Part shown: in pieces, positions 18,077 to 27,846 of the stretch
Layout: each line of letters starts with the position of its first letter
How positions within the stretch are numbered: the stretch's first letter is position 1
Assembly (NCBI GenBank): GCA_025057155.1
Contig: JANWYD010000005.1
Span: 1-64,000, forward strand
DNA length: 64,000 nt
Reading direction: 5' to 3'
DNA from: Chloroflexaceae bacterium
Lineage (GTDB): Bacteria > Chloroflexota > Chloroflexia > Chloroflexales > Chloroflexaceae
The notes under the pieces: model-generated
Database searches by the model: none
What the model saw: the letters and a program-made list of their open reading frames with translations, nothing else
What the model was told of the DNA's origin: nothing
Made by a program: the position numbers and the translations under genes

Positions 18077-18277
18077 AAGGGGCGTAACTCAGAAAATCTC
18101 ATTCCATCCTTGATCTTATCATTGGATGTTGTTGGTATTCGGTAGCTTGTTGTGGCCGATGCGGCGCTTTACTACGATTCGGGCATGAGAGAGAGTCCGT
18201 GAGATGTCAGTTCAGTAGACAAGGCATCTCAATAAATCGGTCAACGTAGTGTGCAGCAAGACGAGAGCTGCAAAACT

Positions 18278-19585
18278 ATGGAACTAAAACGCTATATCGA
18301 TGTGCTTGTAAGGCGACGCTGGATTGTCATACTGACGGCTCTGGCCGCCTGTATTGCCGCAATACTAGGAACGCTAGGCATGGAGCCTCGTTATAAGGCG
18401 GCTACTACGGTTCGTATCACGCCGGGCACGAGTGCGCCGATAGACTTTGGACTGCTTGAATACTCCGTGCGTCTAAAGAACACCTACGCTGAGCTTGCGC
18501 GAAGTGAACCTGTGTTGATGGCGACCTTGAGCGAATTAGGCTTCGAAGAGTCGTACTCAGTGAAGAGCTTGCGGCGACATATTAGAGTGAAGTTCCCCGC
18601 TAACAACGAGCTAATGGTGATTGAGGTAGAAGATACTAATCCGAACAATGCGGCTGCTCTTGCTAATACCATCGCGAATACCCTCATTGAACAAAGTAAG
18701 AGTTCACCAAACCGGCGCAACTTCACCCTCACGGTCGTAGCCCCCGCCAGTGTCCCAACCAGTCCGAATGTGATAAGCCAGGCGCTTCTCGTCGCCTTTG
18801 GTATCGCGAGCGGGTTGCTCGGGGGCGTCGTGCTTGCTTTTTTGATGGATAATCTCGATACAAGAGTGTATTCTAATGAACAATTGCTAGATTTTGCCAC
18901 GAATCTGCCAATTGGATACATTCCCGCCTTTTCTCATCGTAGAAACGGTGGATTGGAAAGCACCGCTGAAGGCGAAGCTCTGCGTTTGCTCCGCACTCGC
19001 TTGCTCGCGCTCAAGCGCAAGACGCCATTCAAGACCATTCTGGTGGCCAGTGCTGAGCCTCGAGCAGGGAAAACAACCATCGCTACAGGCCTGGCCTGGA
19101 GTTTTGCTCAGCAAGATCGTAAAGTTGCGCTCGTTGATGGCGATATGCGCTTACCGCGCGTTCATACGATGCTGGGTCTGAAGAATGAAATAGGCCTTGG
19201 CAATGTACTGAGTCAGCAAGCCTCGCTCGATGAGGCATTGCAGTTTAGCAGTCGCTATGGGTTTCATGTACTGACAAGCGGTGAGCCTGGATCGAATCCG
19301 GCTGAATTATTGAGTTCGCGCACGATGGCCGAAACCCTTGCGTTGCTATCGGAGCGATTTGATGTCGTCATTATTGATACGCCCGCGCTCACGGCGGTGC
19401 CTGATGCCGTGATACTCGCCACGCTAACCGATGGCTATCTGCTAGTGGTCCAACGCGGCCATTCGCGGCGTGAAGACATACAGGCCGCCCATGAGCAGCT
19501 TGTTGCCGTTGGTGCAGAAGCCTTTGGCGTCGTCATCAACCGTGCGGCGCCGAACCGTCGGTATGCCTATTATCAGCACAGGTGA
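18278..19585 (+). CDS. Wzz/BY-kinase: polysaccharide co-polymerase fused to tyrosine autokinase
   Basis: A 435-residue membrane protein controlling polymer length and export of the surface polysaccharide. The N-terminal Wzz domain starts MELKRYIDVLVRRRW with a membrane helix at about 15-34 and a second at about 169-190. The cytoplasmic kinase has Walker A AEPRAGKTTIA (about 264-274), Walker A' VALVDGDMRLPR and Walker B VVIIDTPA. The C-terminal tail has only three tyrosines (RRYAYYQHR), a short version of the tyrosine cluster. The ATG at 18278 is chosen over the GTG at 18251 because it starts at the family N-terminus. It is the first gene behind the promoter at 18048. Confidence 0.9.
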   Translation: MELKRYIDVLVRRRWIVILTALAACIAAILGTLGMEPRYKAATTVRITPGTSAPIDFGLLEYSVRLKNTYAELARSEPVLMATLSELGFEESYSVKSLRRHIRVKFPANNELMVIEVEDTNPNNAAALANTIANTLIEQSKSSPNRRNFTLTVVAPASVPTSPNVISQALLVAFGIASGLLGGVVLAFLMDNLDTRVYSNEQLLDFATNLPIGYIPAFSHRRNGGLESTAEGEALRLLRTRLLALKRKTPFKTILVASAEPRAGKTTIATGLAWSFAQQDRKVALVDGDMRLPRVHTMLGLKNEIGLGNVLSQQASLDEALQFSSRYGFHVLTSGEPGSNPAELLSSRTMAETLALLSERFDVVIIDTPALTAVPDAVILATLTDGYLLVVQRGHSRREDIQAAHEQLVAVGAEAFGVVINRAAPNRRYAYYQHR

Positions 19586-19768
19586 CTTTCTTTAATTTGT
19601 CTCGCTGCCTGGGGCGAGGCGGCGAGTCGTCGACCTCGTTGCTTGTCAGGAGTTCTCGCGGGCGGTGCGCGGTGGTATGACTGCGAGCGGGAGTCAACAA
19701 AGGCAAGGTGATACTGTGATCCGATCTGGCTGGACATCATTACTACACGAATGATTCGGGGGGCAGCG

Positions 19769-20521
19769 ATGTTGGAGGTGAAGAGTCACGCGCCGGATCT
19801 GGCGACCGAGAGTTCACAGCTTGTCTTTGAAGTCAAAGCAGGAACGTTTTATCTGATCAGCAAACGGATGTTGGATGTTGTGATCGCTGCGGTGCTGCTC
19901 CTACTGCTTGCGCCTGTCATAGCGGTGATTGCCCTGGCGATCAAATGCACCTCTCCTGGTCCGGTATTCTTCGTCCAGGAACGCGTAACTGTCCGGTTGA
20001 AAAAGCGCAATGGCCGGAGAGTCTGGGTGGCGCAGCCTTTTCAGTGCTATAAGTTTCGTTCGATGTATCACAACGCCGATCCTGCCTTGCACCGCTTATA
20101 TGTCGAAGCCAACATCAAGAATGATGTCGATGCGATGCGCCGATACAATGGCAATGAAACGAAGGTTCGGAAACTTAAGGCCGATCCGCGCATCACACCG
20201 ATCGGGCGTTTTTTGCGCAAGACAAGCCTTGATGAACTGCCACAACTCTGGAACGTCCTGAAAGGCGATCTTAGCCTGGTCGGTCCGCGCCCGGCAATAC
20301 CCTACGAGCTTGACCTCTATAAACCGTGGTATTTTGAGCGCCTCGGCGCCAGGCCGGGCGTCACCGGTTGGTGGCAGGTTACTGCGCGCAGTGCGGCCAG
20401 TTATGATGAAATGGTCGCTCTCGATATCTGGTATGTCAATCACCAGTCATTCCTCCTCGATTGCTGGATTTTGCTTCTCACACCGCGAGCGGTGCTATGG
20501 CCGCGCGGGACGGCGGTGTGA
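19769..20521 (+). CDS. Undecaprenyl-phosphate sugar phosphotransferase (priming transferase)
   Basis: A 250-residue polyprenyl-phosphate hexose-1-phosphate transferase, the first committed step of repeat-unit synthesis on the inner membrane. One membrane helix ([20 protein letters not shown]) is followed by the catalytic domain with [31 protein letters not shown] and DLSLVGPRP, and [10 protein letters not shown], all hallmarks of the WcaJ/RfbP/PglC family. An insert between KFRSMY and RKTSLDE is longer than in minimal forms. The start at 19769 has a G-rich Shine-Dalgarno-like GGGGGG upstream; 19751 is possible. The sugar is not predictable. Confidence 0.92.
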   Translation: MLEVKSHAPDLATESSQLVFEVKAGTFYLISKRMLDVVIAAVLLLLLAPVIAVIALAIKCTSPGPVFFVQERVTVRLKKRNGRRVWVAQPFQCYKFRSMYHNADPALHRLYVEANIKNDVDAMRRYNGNETKVRKLKADPRITPIGRFLRKTSLDELPQLWNVLKGDLSLVGPRPAIPYELDLYKPWYFERLGARPGVTGWWQVTARSAASYDEMVALDIWYVNHQSFLLDCWILLLTPRAVLWPRGTAV

Positions 20522-20606
20522 GCCAGTGAGTCGTTCACCTCTCGATGGTTTTTAGAGTACGTCGCAGGCGGTTGCAGCGGTTGGGCGAGCTATATGGGAG
20601 TATGCA

Positions 20607-21716
20607 ATGAACGCTGTTCGCGTAGGTGTGATTGGCTATGGCTACTGGGGTCCCAATCTTGTACGCAACTTCGTCGAGTTGCCGGAGGTCGAACTTGTTG
20701 CTGTAGCCGATCTTCATCTGAGCCGGCTTGCAAAAGTCAAACGTCGCTACCCAACGACGTTGATAACCCAGGATTACCGGGATCTATTCGACCTTGGTCT
20801 CGATGCGGCGGTCGTTGCTACGCCGCCTACCACTCACTACGCTATTGCCCGTGATTGTCTCCAACACAATCTCCATGTTCTGGTTGAGAAGCCGCTGACG
20901 GTGAACGGCGCCCATGCCGAGGAGTTGATCGACCTGGCGCATGCTCGCCGGCGCGTCCTAATGGTCGGGCATACTTTTGAATACAACGCCGCCGTTCGCG
21001 AACTGAAACGCCTGATTGACAGCGGGGAGTTGGGCCAGATTTATTACGTCGACGCGGTGCGAGCAAACCTCGGCCTGTTCCAGTCGAAGACAAATGTGCT
21101 CTGGGATCTCGCGCCGCACGATGTGTCGATTATTTTGTACCTGCTCGGTCACAACATCGAGACCGTAAGTGCGCAGGGCACTGCCTGTCTTCTTAATGGC
21201 GTGCACGATAATGTGTATCTGCACCTGCGCTTTGCGCACGGAGTGACAGCCCATGCGCGTCTGAGCTGGCTTGATCCCAGCAAGACGCGTCGCATCACAG
21301 TGGTGGGCAGCAGGAAGATGGTGGTGTATGACGATGTCGAGGCCATTGAAAAGATCAGGATCTATGATAAGGGCGTCGAACACATGTTGCCCGATGATGG
21401 AAATGGCGATGTGTCCTTTAACTACCGCCACGGGAATATGGTGATCCCCCACGTTCCTGTATCCGAGCCGCTGCATGACCAGTGCCAGCACTTCATTTCG
21501 TGCATTATGACCAATACTGAGCCTCAGAGCAACGGGGCTGTTGGTCTGAAAGTTGTGCGGATACTCGAGCAAGCCGACTTTTCGCTCCGCAACAACGGCG
21601 TGATTTGCCCGGTCAATCTCAAGGCGCCTCAGGTGCAGCACACGGATTTAATGGCCAGAGAAGTGGCGGGTGTTGTGTTGCAGCCGTTTCAGCGCCGCGC
21701 GGTTGGCTTGGAGTAG
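20607..21716 (+). CDS. Gfo/Idh/MocA-family sugar dehydrogenase (WlbA-like)
   Basis: A 369-residue NAD-dependent oxidoreductase. The Rossmann motif is VIGYGYWGPNLVRNF at the N-terminus, and the catalytic EKPLT motif occurs at about residues 94-98. LWDLAPHDVSIILYLLG carries the conserved histidine of the family. Sequence style resembles UDP-N-acetylglucosamine(-uronate) 3-dehydrogenases, which create the 3-keto sugar used by the next gene. It sits six bases before the aminotransferase gene, supporting that order. A different NDP-sugar substrate is possible. Confidence 0.85.
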   Translation: MNAVRVGVIGYGYWGPNLVRNFVELPEVELVAVADLHLSRLAKVKRRYPTTLITQDYRDLFDLGLDAAVVATPPTTHYAIARDCLQHNLHVLVEKPLTVNGAHAEELIDLAHARRRVLMVGHTFEYNAAVRELKRLIDSGELGQIYYVDAVRANLGLFQSKTNVLWDLAPHDVSIILYLLGHNIETVSAQGTACLLNGVHDNVYLHLRFAHGVTAHARLSWLDPSKTRRITVVGSRKMVVYDDVEAIEKIRIYDKGVEHMLPDDGNGDVSFNYRHGNMVIPHVPVSEPLHDQCQHFISCIMTNTEPQSNGAVGLKVVRILEQADFSLRNNGVICPVNLKAPQVQHTDLMAREVAGVVLQPFQRRAVGLE

Positions 21717-21722
21717 CGGAGC

Positions 21723-22910
21723 ATGTCAGCGTCTATGGAGCGTCGCCGACCTGCAATGAAGAAGACACATATGAAGGTTCCCTTTGTTGATTTGCGTGGT
21801 CAATATTTTTCGGTGCGCGAAGAGATCGAGACAGCGATCGAAAGGGTGCTGAACCGGGGCGATTATATTCTCGGCGAAGCAGTCCACGCCTTTGAGGAAC
21901 AGTTTGCGCGGTACTGCGGCGTGGATCAGTGCGTGGGCGTTGACTCCGGACTCTCGGCGATTGAGTTGATCTTGCGCGCCTGGGACATTGGTTCGGGCGA
22001 CGAGGTGATTACCACCGCCAATACGTTCTATTCAACGGTGTTGCCGATCGTTGCCTGTGGCGCGCGCCCGGTGCTTGTAGAGCCGGACCCGGCGACGCAT
22101 ACGCTGGATCCCGGCCAGCTCGAAGCCGCGATTACGCCGCGGACGCGGGCGGTGATCGTTGTGCATCTATACGGTCACCCCGCGGATATGGACCCCATCA
22201 ACGCAATCGCGCGCCGCTACGGCCTGAAGGTGATCGAGGACGCCGCCCAGGCTCACGGAGCGCGCTACAAGCACCGCGTCGTTGGCAGTCTCGGTGATGC
22301 GGCCGCTTTCAGTTTCTACCCAACTAAGAACCTTGGCGCCTACGGTGATGCAGGCGCCGTGGCAACCAATGATGCCGATCTGGCTGAGCGGGTGCGGTTG
22401 TTGCGCAATCTCGGCCAGCGGGTCAGGAATGTCCACGAACTCAGGGGCTTTAACCATCGTCTCGACACCATCCAGGCGGCAATCCTGAGCGTCAATCTGC
22501 AACGCCTGGACGAGAGGAACGCGGCGCGCCGCCGGGCGGTTGCGCTCTATACCAAGGCGCTGGCCGAACTTCCAGTGGAACAGCCGTATGTTGCCCCATG
22601 GGCCGAGCACGTCTACCATCTGTATGTCATCCGAACCGACAATCGTGCCTGGTTGCAGCAGCAACTGGCGGAAGCAGGGGTCGCGACGGCGATCCACTAT
22701 CCGACGCCCATTCATCTCCAGCCGGCCTTTGCGGATCTGGGCTATCGCAAGGGCGATTTTCCCGTATCAGAACGTCTGGCGCAGCAGATTCTTTCTCTGC
22801 CGATGTATCCCGGAATCAGCGAGGAGGCCATTCGCTACGTCGCCGACGTTGTCCGTCTCGCCAGCAGTGAGGGCAAGCGGCCTGCGATGGCCGGCGTGCG
22901 CGCGGAATAA
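21723..22910 (+). CDS. DegT/DnrJ/EryC1/StrS family sugar aminotransferase
   Basis: A 395-residue PLP enzyme that aminates a keto sugar nucleotide, likely the product of the upstream dehydrogenase. The PLP lysine is in SFYPTKNLGAYGDAGAV; KVIEDAAQAHGA contains the Asp that contacts the PLP ring. The core domain starts at MKVPFVDLRGQYF, so translation may begin at 21774 rather than 21723; a GGAG stands near the first and a GAAGAA near the second. Downstream is the polymerase gene. With the N-acetyltransferase at 32151 it can complete a 3-acetamido sugar pathway. Confidence 0.92.
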   Translation: MSASMERRRPAMKKTHMKVPFVDLRGQYFSVREEIETAIERVLNRGDYILGEAVHAFEEQFARYCGVDQCVGVDSGLSAIELILRAWDIGSGDEVITTANTFYSTVLPIVACGARPVLVEPDPATHTLDPGQLEAAITPRTRAVIVVHLYGHPADMDPINAIARRYGLKVIEDAAQAHGARYKHRVVGSLGDAAAFSFYPTKNLGAYGDAGAVATNDADLAERVRLLRNLGQRVRNVHELRGFNHRLDTIQAAILSVNLQRLDERNAARRRAVALYTKALAELPVEQPYVAPWAEHVYHLYVIRTDNRAWLQQQLAEAGVATAIHYPTPIHLQPAFADLGYRKGDFPVSERLAQQILSLPMYPGISEEAIRYVADVVRLASSEGKRPAMAGVRAE

Positions 22911-22921
22911 AAGGTCGAGAG

Positions 22922-24364
22922 ATGAAGCCGCCAGCCGTGACTGCTCAAGTTCAGCGTCCAGACGCGTACAGCTTCGTCGCGGCGGCGCTTGTCGGCGCCG
23001 GGCTCGGACTGATGAGCCTCTTCTCGCCTCTGCTGGCAATCGGGTTGGTCGGCGCGACGGTCTTCGGCCTGGTGGTGCTGCGCTACCCGCTGGTGATGGG
23101 CTACACGCTGATTGCCGGTGTGACGCTGCTGGCGGGTATTACTCGCGGCAAACTTATCCCGATGCTGCGCCCGAATGAGGTGATCCTCGTCCTTGCAATC
23201 GCCTTTACTGTCTTTGTGGTTATCGCGGATAGGCGGCGCAGCTTCGCCGTCGGGCGCTATAGCTTCGTCCTGACGGCCTTTGGCGTGCTGTTTTGCGGCA
23301 GTATAGCCATGCCCCTCGTCTACCACCTCAGCCAGGGCCGCGACGTTACGTTCGATGCCCTGCTCAACCTGACGTCGCCGCTCAAGTTTCTGGCCACCTT
23401 CCTGGTCATCGTCACCCTGGTACGGGGGCGCGCCGATACCGCGCGGGTGGTGCTGTGGATGCTGATCTGCGGCGCGATTGTCGCGCTGGTGGGGTTGCTT
23501 CAGGCGGCGGGCGTCGGGGTCGTGCGACAGATCCTGGCAAGTTGGTATACCTCGGTGCATTCCGAAAGCGCTCTGGCGTCAACGTCCGGTCGGGTCACCT
23601 CGCTCGTGGCAGCGTGGAACACGCTGGGTATGCTGATGATGACCTGCGTGCTGCTGGGATGGTCGGCCCTTCAGGCGTCAAGTATGGCCAGGCATCACTG
23701 GCCAATCATGGGCGCAACCGCGCTCTGCGCGTTGTGTCTGCTCGCCAGCGGCTCATTCGCAGGCACGCTGAGCGCAATCATAGGCATCGCGATCATCGCG
23801 CTTTTCAACCGGCAAAGCACGAAGACCCTGAAGCGCCTCTTTCTTGCCGGCGCGATCATTGGCGCGGGTCTCCTCCTCACCGCGCCGATCTCCTGGCCGG
23901 TCATCCAGGCGCGTCTGGAATACCAGTATGGCAATGGCGGCGCGTCGGGATTGTTGCCATCAACGCTGGTCTATCGCTTCTGGATCTGGCGCGATGTGTT
24001 CTGGCCCCTGATCACCGAGCAACCCATCTTCGGCGCCTCGCTGGTCATCTCCGACGCGCTACGCTGGCAGTGGACGGAAAGCCAGTACCTGCTGCTCTTG
24101 TTTAACGGCGGCCTGATTAGCTTACTGGCGCACCTGCTCTGGGTCGGCCTGATGGCCTTCTGGTTGTTGCGACGGGCGCGGAGAAGCGACGACGATCTGG
24201 TGAGTATGCTCGCCATCTGCGGCTTCGCTCTGCTCGTCGTGAGCTCGATCGCCGGCGTGACCAATGAGGTGTTTCTTTTTACCAGCTCGATTGATTATCT
24301 CTGGATCATCTTCGCACTCGTCGTTCAGCACCGAGAGGAGCATGCCCATGCGCGATCAGCGTAA
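22922..24364 (+). CDS. O-antigen ligase/polymerase-like integral membrane protein
   Basis: A 480-residue protein with about 11-12 hydrophobic helices. A Wzy/WaaL-type periplasmic loop follows the middle helices (about residues 330-350, RLEYQYGNGGASGLLPSTLVYRF in part) and a later WTESQYLLLLFNGG segment resembles the conserved block of O-antigen polymerases. Location between the aminotransferase and glycosyltransferases supports a repeat-unit polymerase role (inference). It starts 11 bases after the previous stop; its end overlaps the next gene by 17 bases. Confidence 0.75.
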   Translation: MKPPAVTAQVQRPDAYSFVAAALVGAGLGLMSLFSPLLAIGLVGATVFGLVVLRYPLVMGYTLIAGVTLLAGITRGKLIPMLRPNEVILVLAIAFTVFVVIADRRRSFAVGRYSFVLTAFGVLFCGSIAMPLVYHLSQGRDVTFDALLNLTSPLKFLATFLVIVTLVRGRADTARVVLWMLICGAIVALVGLLQAAGVGVVRQILASWYTSVHSESALASTSGRVTSLVAAWNTLGMLMMTCVLLGWSALQASSMARHHWPIMGATALCALCLLASGSFAGTLSAIIGIAIIALFNRQSTKTLKRLFLAGAIIGAGLLLTAPISWPVIQARLEYQYGNGGASGLLPSTLVYRFWIWRDVFWPLITEQPIFGASLVISDALRWQWTESQYLLLLFNGGLISLLAHLLWVGLMAFWLLRRARRSDDDLVSMLAICGFALLVVSSIAGVTNEVFLFTSSIDYLWIIFALVVQHREEHAHARSA

Positions 24365-25367
24365 CGGGATCGCAGTGATCTTCTGGGGGCCGCATAGCCG
24401 GCACTCAGCGGATATTGCCGAGCGGCTCGGCGCGACCGTCTTCACGATCCATTATTTCAGTTGGCGCCGGATGTGGGTGGCGCCGGTGAAATATGTGTTA
24501 CAGCATTTCAAGACCTGGGAGGTGCTCTGGCGTCAACGACCGTCGGCGGTCTATGTCATCATCCCGCCGACGTTTGCCGCGTTGAGCGTCTATCTGTACT
24601 GCCGGCTCACGGGGACGCCCTACGTGATGGACGTCCACGGTTTCTCGCTTACTGTTCCGAAGTGGCGCTGGACGATCCCGCTCCAACGCTTCCTGGCTCG
24701 CCGGGCGCGGGCCACGGTGGTTGATCAGGGCATGTACCAGCGCACCTTTGACTCCTGGGGGGCGCGCACCGTGTTGCTGGAACGACGGCCAAAGAGCGTA
24801 GCTTCCGGTCAGTTGCCGCCGCGCAACGCCGCGGATCCATTTACGGTGACGCTGGTCAACATCTTTGCCGAGGACGAACCGGTTGTCCCTGTCATTGAAG
24901 CGGCGCGTCACCTGCCGGATGTGCGCTTCTGCATTACCGGCGATACACGCCGCGCCGATCGGCGCGTGCTGGCATCGGCGCCGGCCAATGTGGTCTTCAC
25001 CGGCTATCTGCGCGGTGATGACTTCTGGCATCTGCTGAGCAACTCACAGGCGGTGATGACGTTGACGGAGGAGCCATTCTCGCTGGTGTCGGGCGGCATT
25101 GAGTCGATGGCCATGGGCAAGCCAACCATCCTGTCGCGTCAGCCGGTGTTGACCGAATACTTCACCAGAGGGACCGTCTTTGTCGAACATACCGCTGCAA
25201 GCATCGTTGAGGCCGTGCGCTACGTCCAGGACCATGAAGATCGCCTCGCGTGCGAAATTAAGGAACTCGCGGCTGAGAAACGTGAACGCTGGGAACGGGC
25301 GTTCCATGAACTGCAAAGCCTGCTGGGAGAACATGTATGTGGGGCGGTGTCGGTCTTGGAAAGTTGA
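24348..25367 (+). CDS. Glycosyltransferase family 4-like
   Basis: A 339-residue GT-B enzyme. The N-terminal half has a hydrophobic stretch (VYVIIPPTFAALSVYLYCRL) that could attach it to the membrane, followed by YVMDVHGFSL. The C-terminal part has FCITGDTRRAD, VVFTGYLRGDDFW and the EX7E-like EEPFSLVSGGIESMAMGKP. The Shine-Dalgarno AGGAG (24336-24340) sits seven bases before the ATG at 24348, which decides the start against the ATG at 24342. It overlaps the polymerase gene by 17 bases. Donor and acceptor are unknown. Confidence 0.8.
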   Translation: MRDQRNGIAVIFWGPHSRHSADIAERLGATVFTIHYFSWRRMWVAPVKYVLQHFKTWEVLWRQRPSAVYVIIPPTFAALSVYLYCRLTGTPYVMDVHGFSLTVPKWRWTIPLQRFLARRARATVVDQGMYQRTFDSWGARTVLLERRPKSVASGQLPPRNAADPFTVTLVNIFAEDEPVVPVIEAARHLPDVRFCITGDTRRADRRVLASAPANVVFTGYLRGDDFWHLLSNSQAVMTLTEEPFSLVSGGIESMAMGKPTILSRQPVLTEYFTRGTVFVEHTAASIVEAVRYVQDHEDRLACEIKELAAEKRERWERAFHELQSLLGEHVCGAVSVLES

Positions 25368-26620
25368 AGCAACAGTTTCGTCAATTTGACTGGAGCTTTA
25401 TTCGCGGCTCGACGCTGCTCTCGGTTGGCACGGCGCTTGGCCGGCTGCTCGCCATGGGCTTCTGGCTCATTCTGGCGCGCGTCTTTGTTCCCGCCGACTA
25501 TGGCGCGGTGCAGTACGCGATCACCATTGGCGGTCTGATCGCAGTGGCAACTCAGCCATTCGGCCAGTATGTGCTGGCGCGCTACGTCGGGAGCGCACGT
25601 GCGAACTGCCAGCAATTGCGCGCGGTGATCACCAATGGGCTGTTCTTTCTGACGGCGCTGGCCCTGCTCAGTCTCGGATTGGCCATCCCGATCCTGGCCG
25701 CTTTGAGACAGTTGACCTTCGAGGTGCTGCTGCTGTTTGCCGGTCTGACGCTCTACTACGGCTACTGGGGGCTGGCGACCGGTTTTACGGCGTCAGGGCA
25801 GTTGACGGCGGTTTACGTCGGCAGCAATTTGCTCCAGTTGGTGATGGTCTTCATCGTATTCTGGTTCAGCGACGCACTGACCCCTGCGCTAGCAGCGGCC
25901 ATTTACGCGCTGTCGTATGTTCCGGTCATCGTGGCGCTCCAGGCGCGCTGGCCCCTGCCGCTCGCGCTGAGTCGCAGCGATCTGCGCCTCGACATGCTCG
26001 GGGATCTGGCGCGTTTCTCCTGGCCGATCTGGGTGTCGCATATCAGCTATATGCTGTATACCGCCATTCCCATTCTGCTGCTGGAGTACCATTTGTTTCT
26101 GGATGCGCTGGGAGTCTTTTCGCTTGCTAACACCCTGACCGCCGCGTTCACGATTATCAATCACAGTATTGCCACCCTGTTTCTGTCCCGCATTTCGCAG
26201 GCGCCGGCAGGGCAACGCCGGCTGCTCTTGCTGCGCACTCTGGCCGTGGTTGCGCTGCTGAACGCAGTGATACTTGCCGGCTACCTCCTGCTTGTGCAAT
26301 GGGTAGTCATTGGTCTCTTCGGGGTTGCCTACGCTGGCGATCTGGGCACGTATGTGTTCCTTGCGCTGGCGACCATCGCTGGCGGCATTCAGTTGCTCAT
26401 CACCGCCGCCCTGATCGGCAGCGGCAATGTCTGGCTGGAAGCCTCAGCCCGAATGCTACAGTGTCTGGTTGTCGGCGTAGTTGCCTGGTGGCTGGTGCCG
26501 CAACAAGCGGCGTTGGGCGCAGCGATCGCCGCGCTGGCCGGCGCGCTGGCGGCGCTGGCCTTTTATTCGCTGGCGGGCATATATCAGCGTTCTGAGCCGC
26601 CTTTAGGAGCGAGGATGTAG
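25337..26620 (+). CDS. Polysaccharide flippase (Wzx/MATE-like)
   Basis: A 427-residue integral membrane protein with about 12 helices and the oligosaccharide-flippase start GSTLLSVGTALGRLLAMGFWLILARV. ADYGAVQYAITIGGLIAVA is typical of the RfbX/Wzx family. It would move lipid-linked repeat units across the inner membrane for the polymerase encoded upstream. A GGGAGA Shine-Dalgarno lies six bases before the ATG at 25337, inside the 3' end of the previous gene (31-base overlap), so the two are translationally coupled. Confidence 0.88.
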   Translation: MWGGVGLGKLKQQFRQFDWSFIRGSTLLSVGTALGRLLAMGFWLILARVFVPADYGAVQYAITIGGLIAVATQPFGQYVLARYVGSARANCQQLRAVITNGLFFLTALALLSLGLAIPILAALRQLTFEVLLLFAGLTLYYGYWGLATGFTASGQLTAVYVGSNLLQLVMVFIVFWFSDALTPALAAAIYALSYVPVIVALQARWPLPLALSRSDLRLDMLGDLARFSWPIWVSHISYMLYTAIPILLLEYHLFLDALGVFSLANTLTAAFTIINHSIATLFLSRISQAPAGQRRLLLLRTLAVVALLNAVILAGYLLLVQWVVIGLFGVAYAGDLGTYVFLALATIAGGIQLLITAALIGSGNVWLEASARMLQCLVVGVVAWWLVPQQAALGAAIAALAGALAALAFYSLAGIYQRSEPPLGARM

Positions 26621-26622
26621 AA

Positions 26623-27846
26623 ATGAGCAATCGTGCGCTGAGAGTCTGTTTTGTGCGTTGTAACAACTATTCGAGTATGCGGTTGCGTAAAGAAGCGGAA
26701 GCGCTCGCCAGAGCGGGGCACATGGTTGACGTAGTGTGTCTGCGCGATCATCCACGACAGGCGCCGCAGGAGCGGATAGACGGCGTCAACGTCTATCGGC
26801 TGCCAATGGAACACCAGCGGCGCGGCAAATTGCACTACCTCTATGAGTACCTGGGGGGCTTTGTGCTCTTGAGTCTGGCGCTGATCTGGCTGCACCTGCG
26901 CCGGCGCTACGATGTGATCGTGACCACTAATATGCCCGACCTTACTACCTTTGCGGCAGCCCTGCCGAAACTTCTAGGGGCGAGAGTCGTCTTTGATCTC
27001 CACGAGTGCATGCCGGAAATCTTTATGGTCAAATATGGGATCGGCCCCCGGCATCCTGTGGTGCGTCTCCTCAGCGCGATGGAGCAAGCCGCGATTGCCT
27101 TTGCCGACTATGCCATCACCTGCACCGAGGAGATGAAGCGTATCTTTGTGGCTCGTGGCGCGCCCGCCGACAAGTTTGCCGTCTTTCTGAACACCAGTAA
27201 CGAGGCCATCTTCAGACCGCTGGAGGCGGCCTCGCCGCCGGCGCCCGATACCTTCACGCTCATGACACACGGGTCAATCGAGGAGCGCTACGGCCATGCC
27301 ACCGCGATTCGCGCTGTAGCGCTGCTGCGAGCGCACATCCCCGGGCTGCGCTTCGAGATCTTCGGCGACGGTACAGCGCGTCAGCGGGTTGAACAGCTAA
27401 CGCGCGAACTGGGGGTGGACGATATCGTGTGCTTCCACGGCTACGTGTCCTTCGAGGATCTGGTGAGGGCTATTAACCGCGCCGATATCGGGGTGGTAAC
27501 CATCGAGCAGCGACCGGAGATGCGCTGGGTGCATACGCTAAAGATGTTTGACTATCTGGCGGTCGGCAAGCCTGTGGTGATCTCGCGCCTGCGCGCAGTG
27601 GAGGATTATTTCGACGACACGTGCCTCACCTATTTTGATCATAACAGCCCTGAGGCCCTGGCCGAGGCAGTGCTGATGTTGTACCGCAACCCTGAACTGC
27701 GGCAAAACCGGGTTCGTAATGCCAGCAAAGTCTACGAAACCCTGCGCTGGCCGGTGCAGGCGGTCGAGTTTGTTGCTCTCATCGAAAGGATTGCAGCGTG
27801 GAAAAATATGCACACCTTCAGGCGCTCGGTGCGCCCGGCGAAGTAG
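26623..27846 (+). CDS. Glycosyltransferase family 4
   Basis: A 407-residue GT4 enzyme for polysaccharide assembly. Domain 1 includes RLRKEAEALARAGHMVDVV and VVFDLHECMPEIF. Domain 2 has LMTHGSIEERYGHATAIRAVALL, FEIFGDGTARQRVEQL and DDIVCFHGYV, the canonical donor-binding fold. The usual EX7E region is replaced by MRWVHTLKMFDYLAVGKPVV, as in the KanE/WcaI-type subgroup. It starts just after the flippase stop, and its 3' end overlaps the next gene by 49 bases. Confidence 0.88.
   Translation: MSNRALRVCFVRCNNYSSMRLRKEAEALARAGHMVDVVCLRDHPRQAPQERIDGVNVYRLPMEHQRRGKLHYLYEYLGGFVLLSLALIWLHLRRRYDVIVTTNMPDLTTFAAALPKLLGARVVFDLHECMPEIFMVKYGIGPRHPVVRLLSAMEQAAIAFADYAITCTEEMKRIFVARGAPADKFAVFLNTSNEAIFRPLEAASPPAPDTFTLMTHGSIEERYGHATAIRAVALLRAHIPGLRFEIFGDGTARQRVEQLTRELGVDDIVCFHGYVSFEDLVRAINRADIGVVTIEQRPEMRWVHTLKMFDYLAVGKPVVISRLRAVEDYFDDTCLTYFDHNSPEALAEAVLMLYRNPELRQNRVRNASKVYETLRWPVQAVEFVALIERIAAWKNMHTFRRSVRPAK

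Larger units (their letters stand above)
17447..18250. other. Divergent intergenic region, AT-rich in its right half
   Basis: No convincing gene is present. A 20-base direct repeat, CGCCAAAGAACCAGAGATCA, occurs at 17713-17732 and 17786-17805, each followed by a tct(g)(a/g)tt segment that can pair back to ccagaga. From about 17930 to 18080 the DNA becomes much richer in A+T than the rest of the window and leads into a strong promoter at 18048-18076. The leader of roughly 190 bases (18084-18277) shows no uORF with a good start. Confidence 0.6.
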
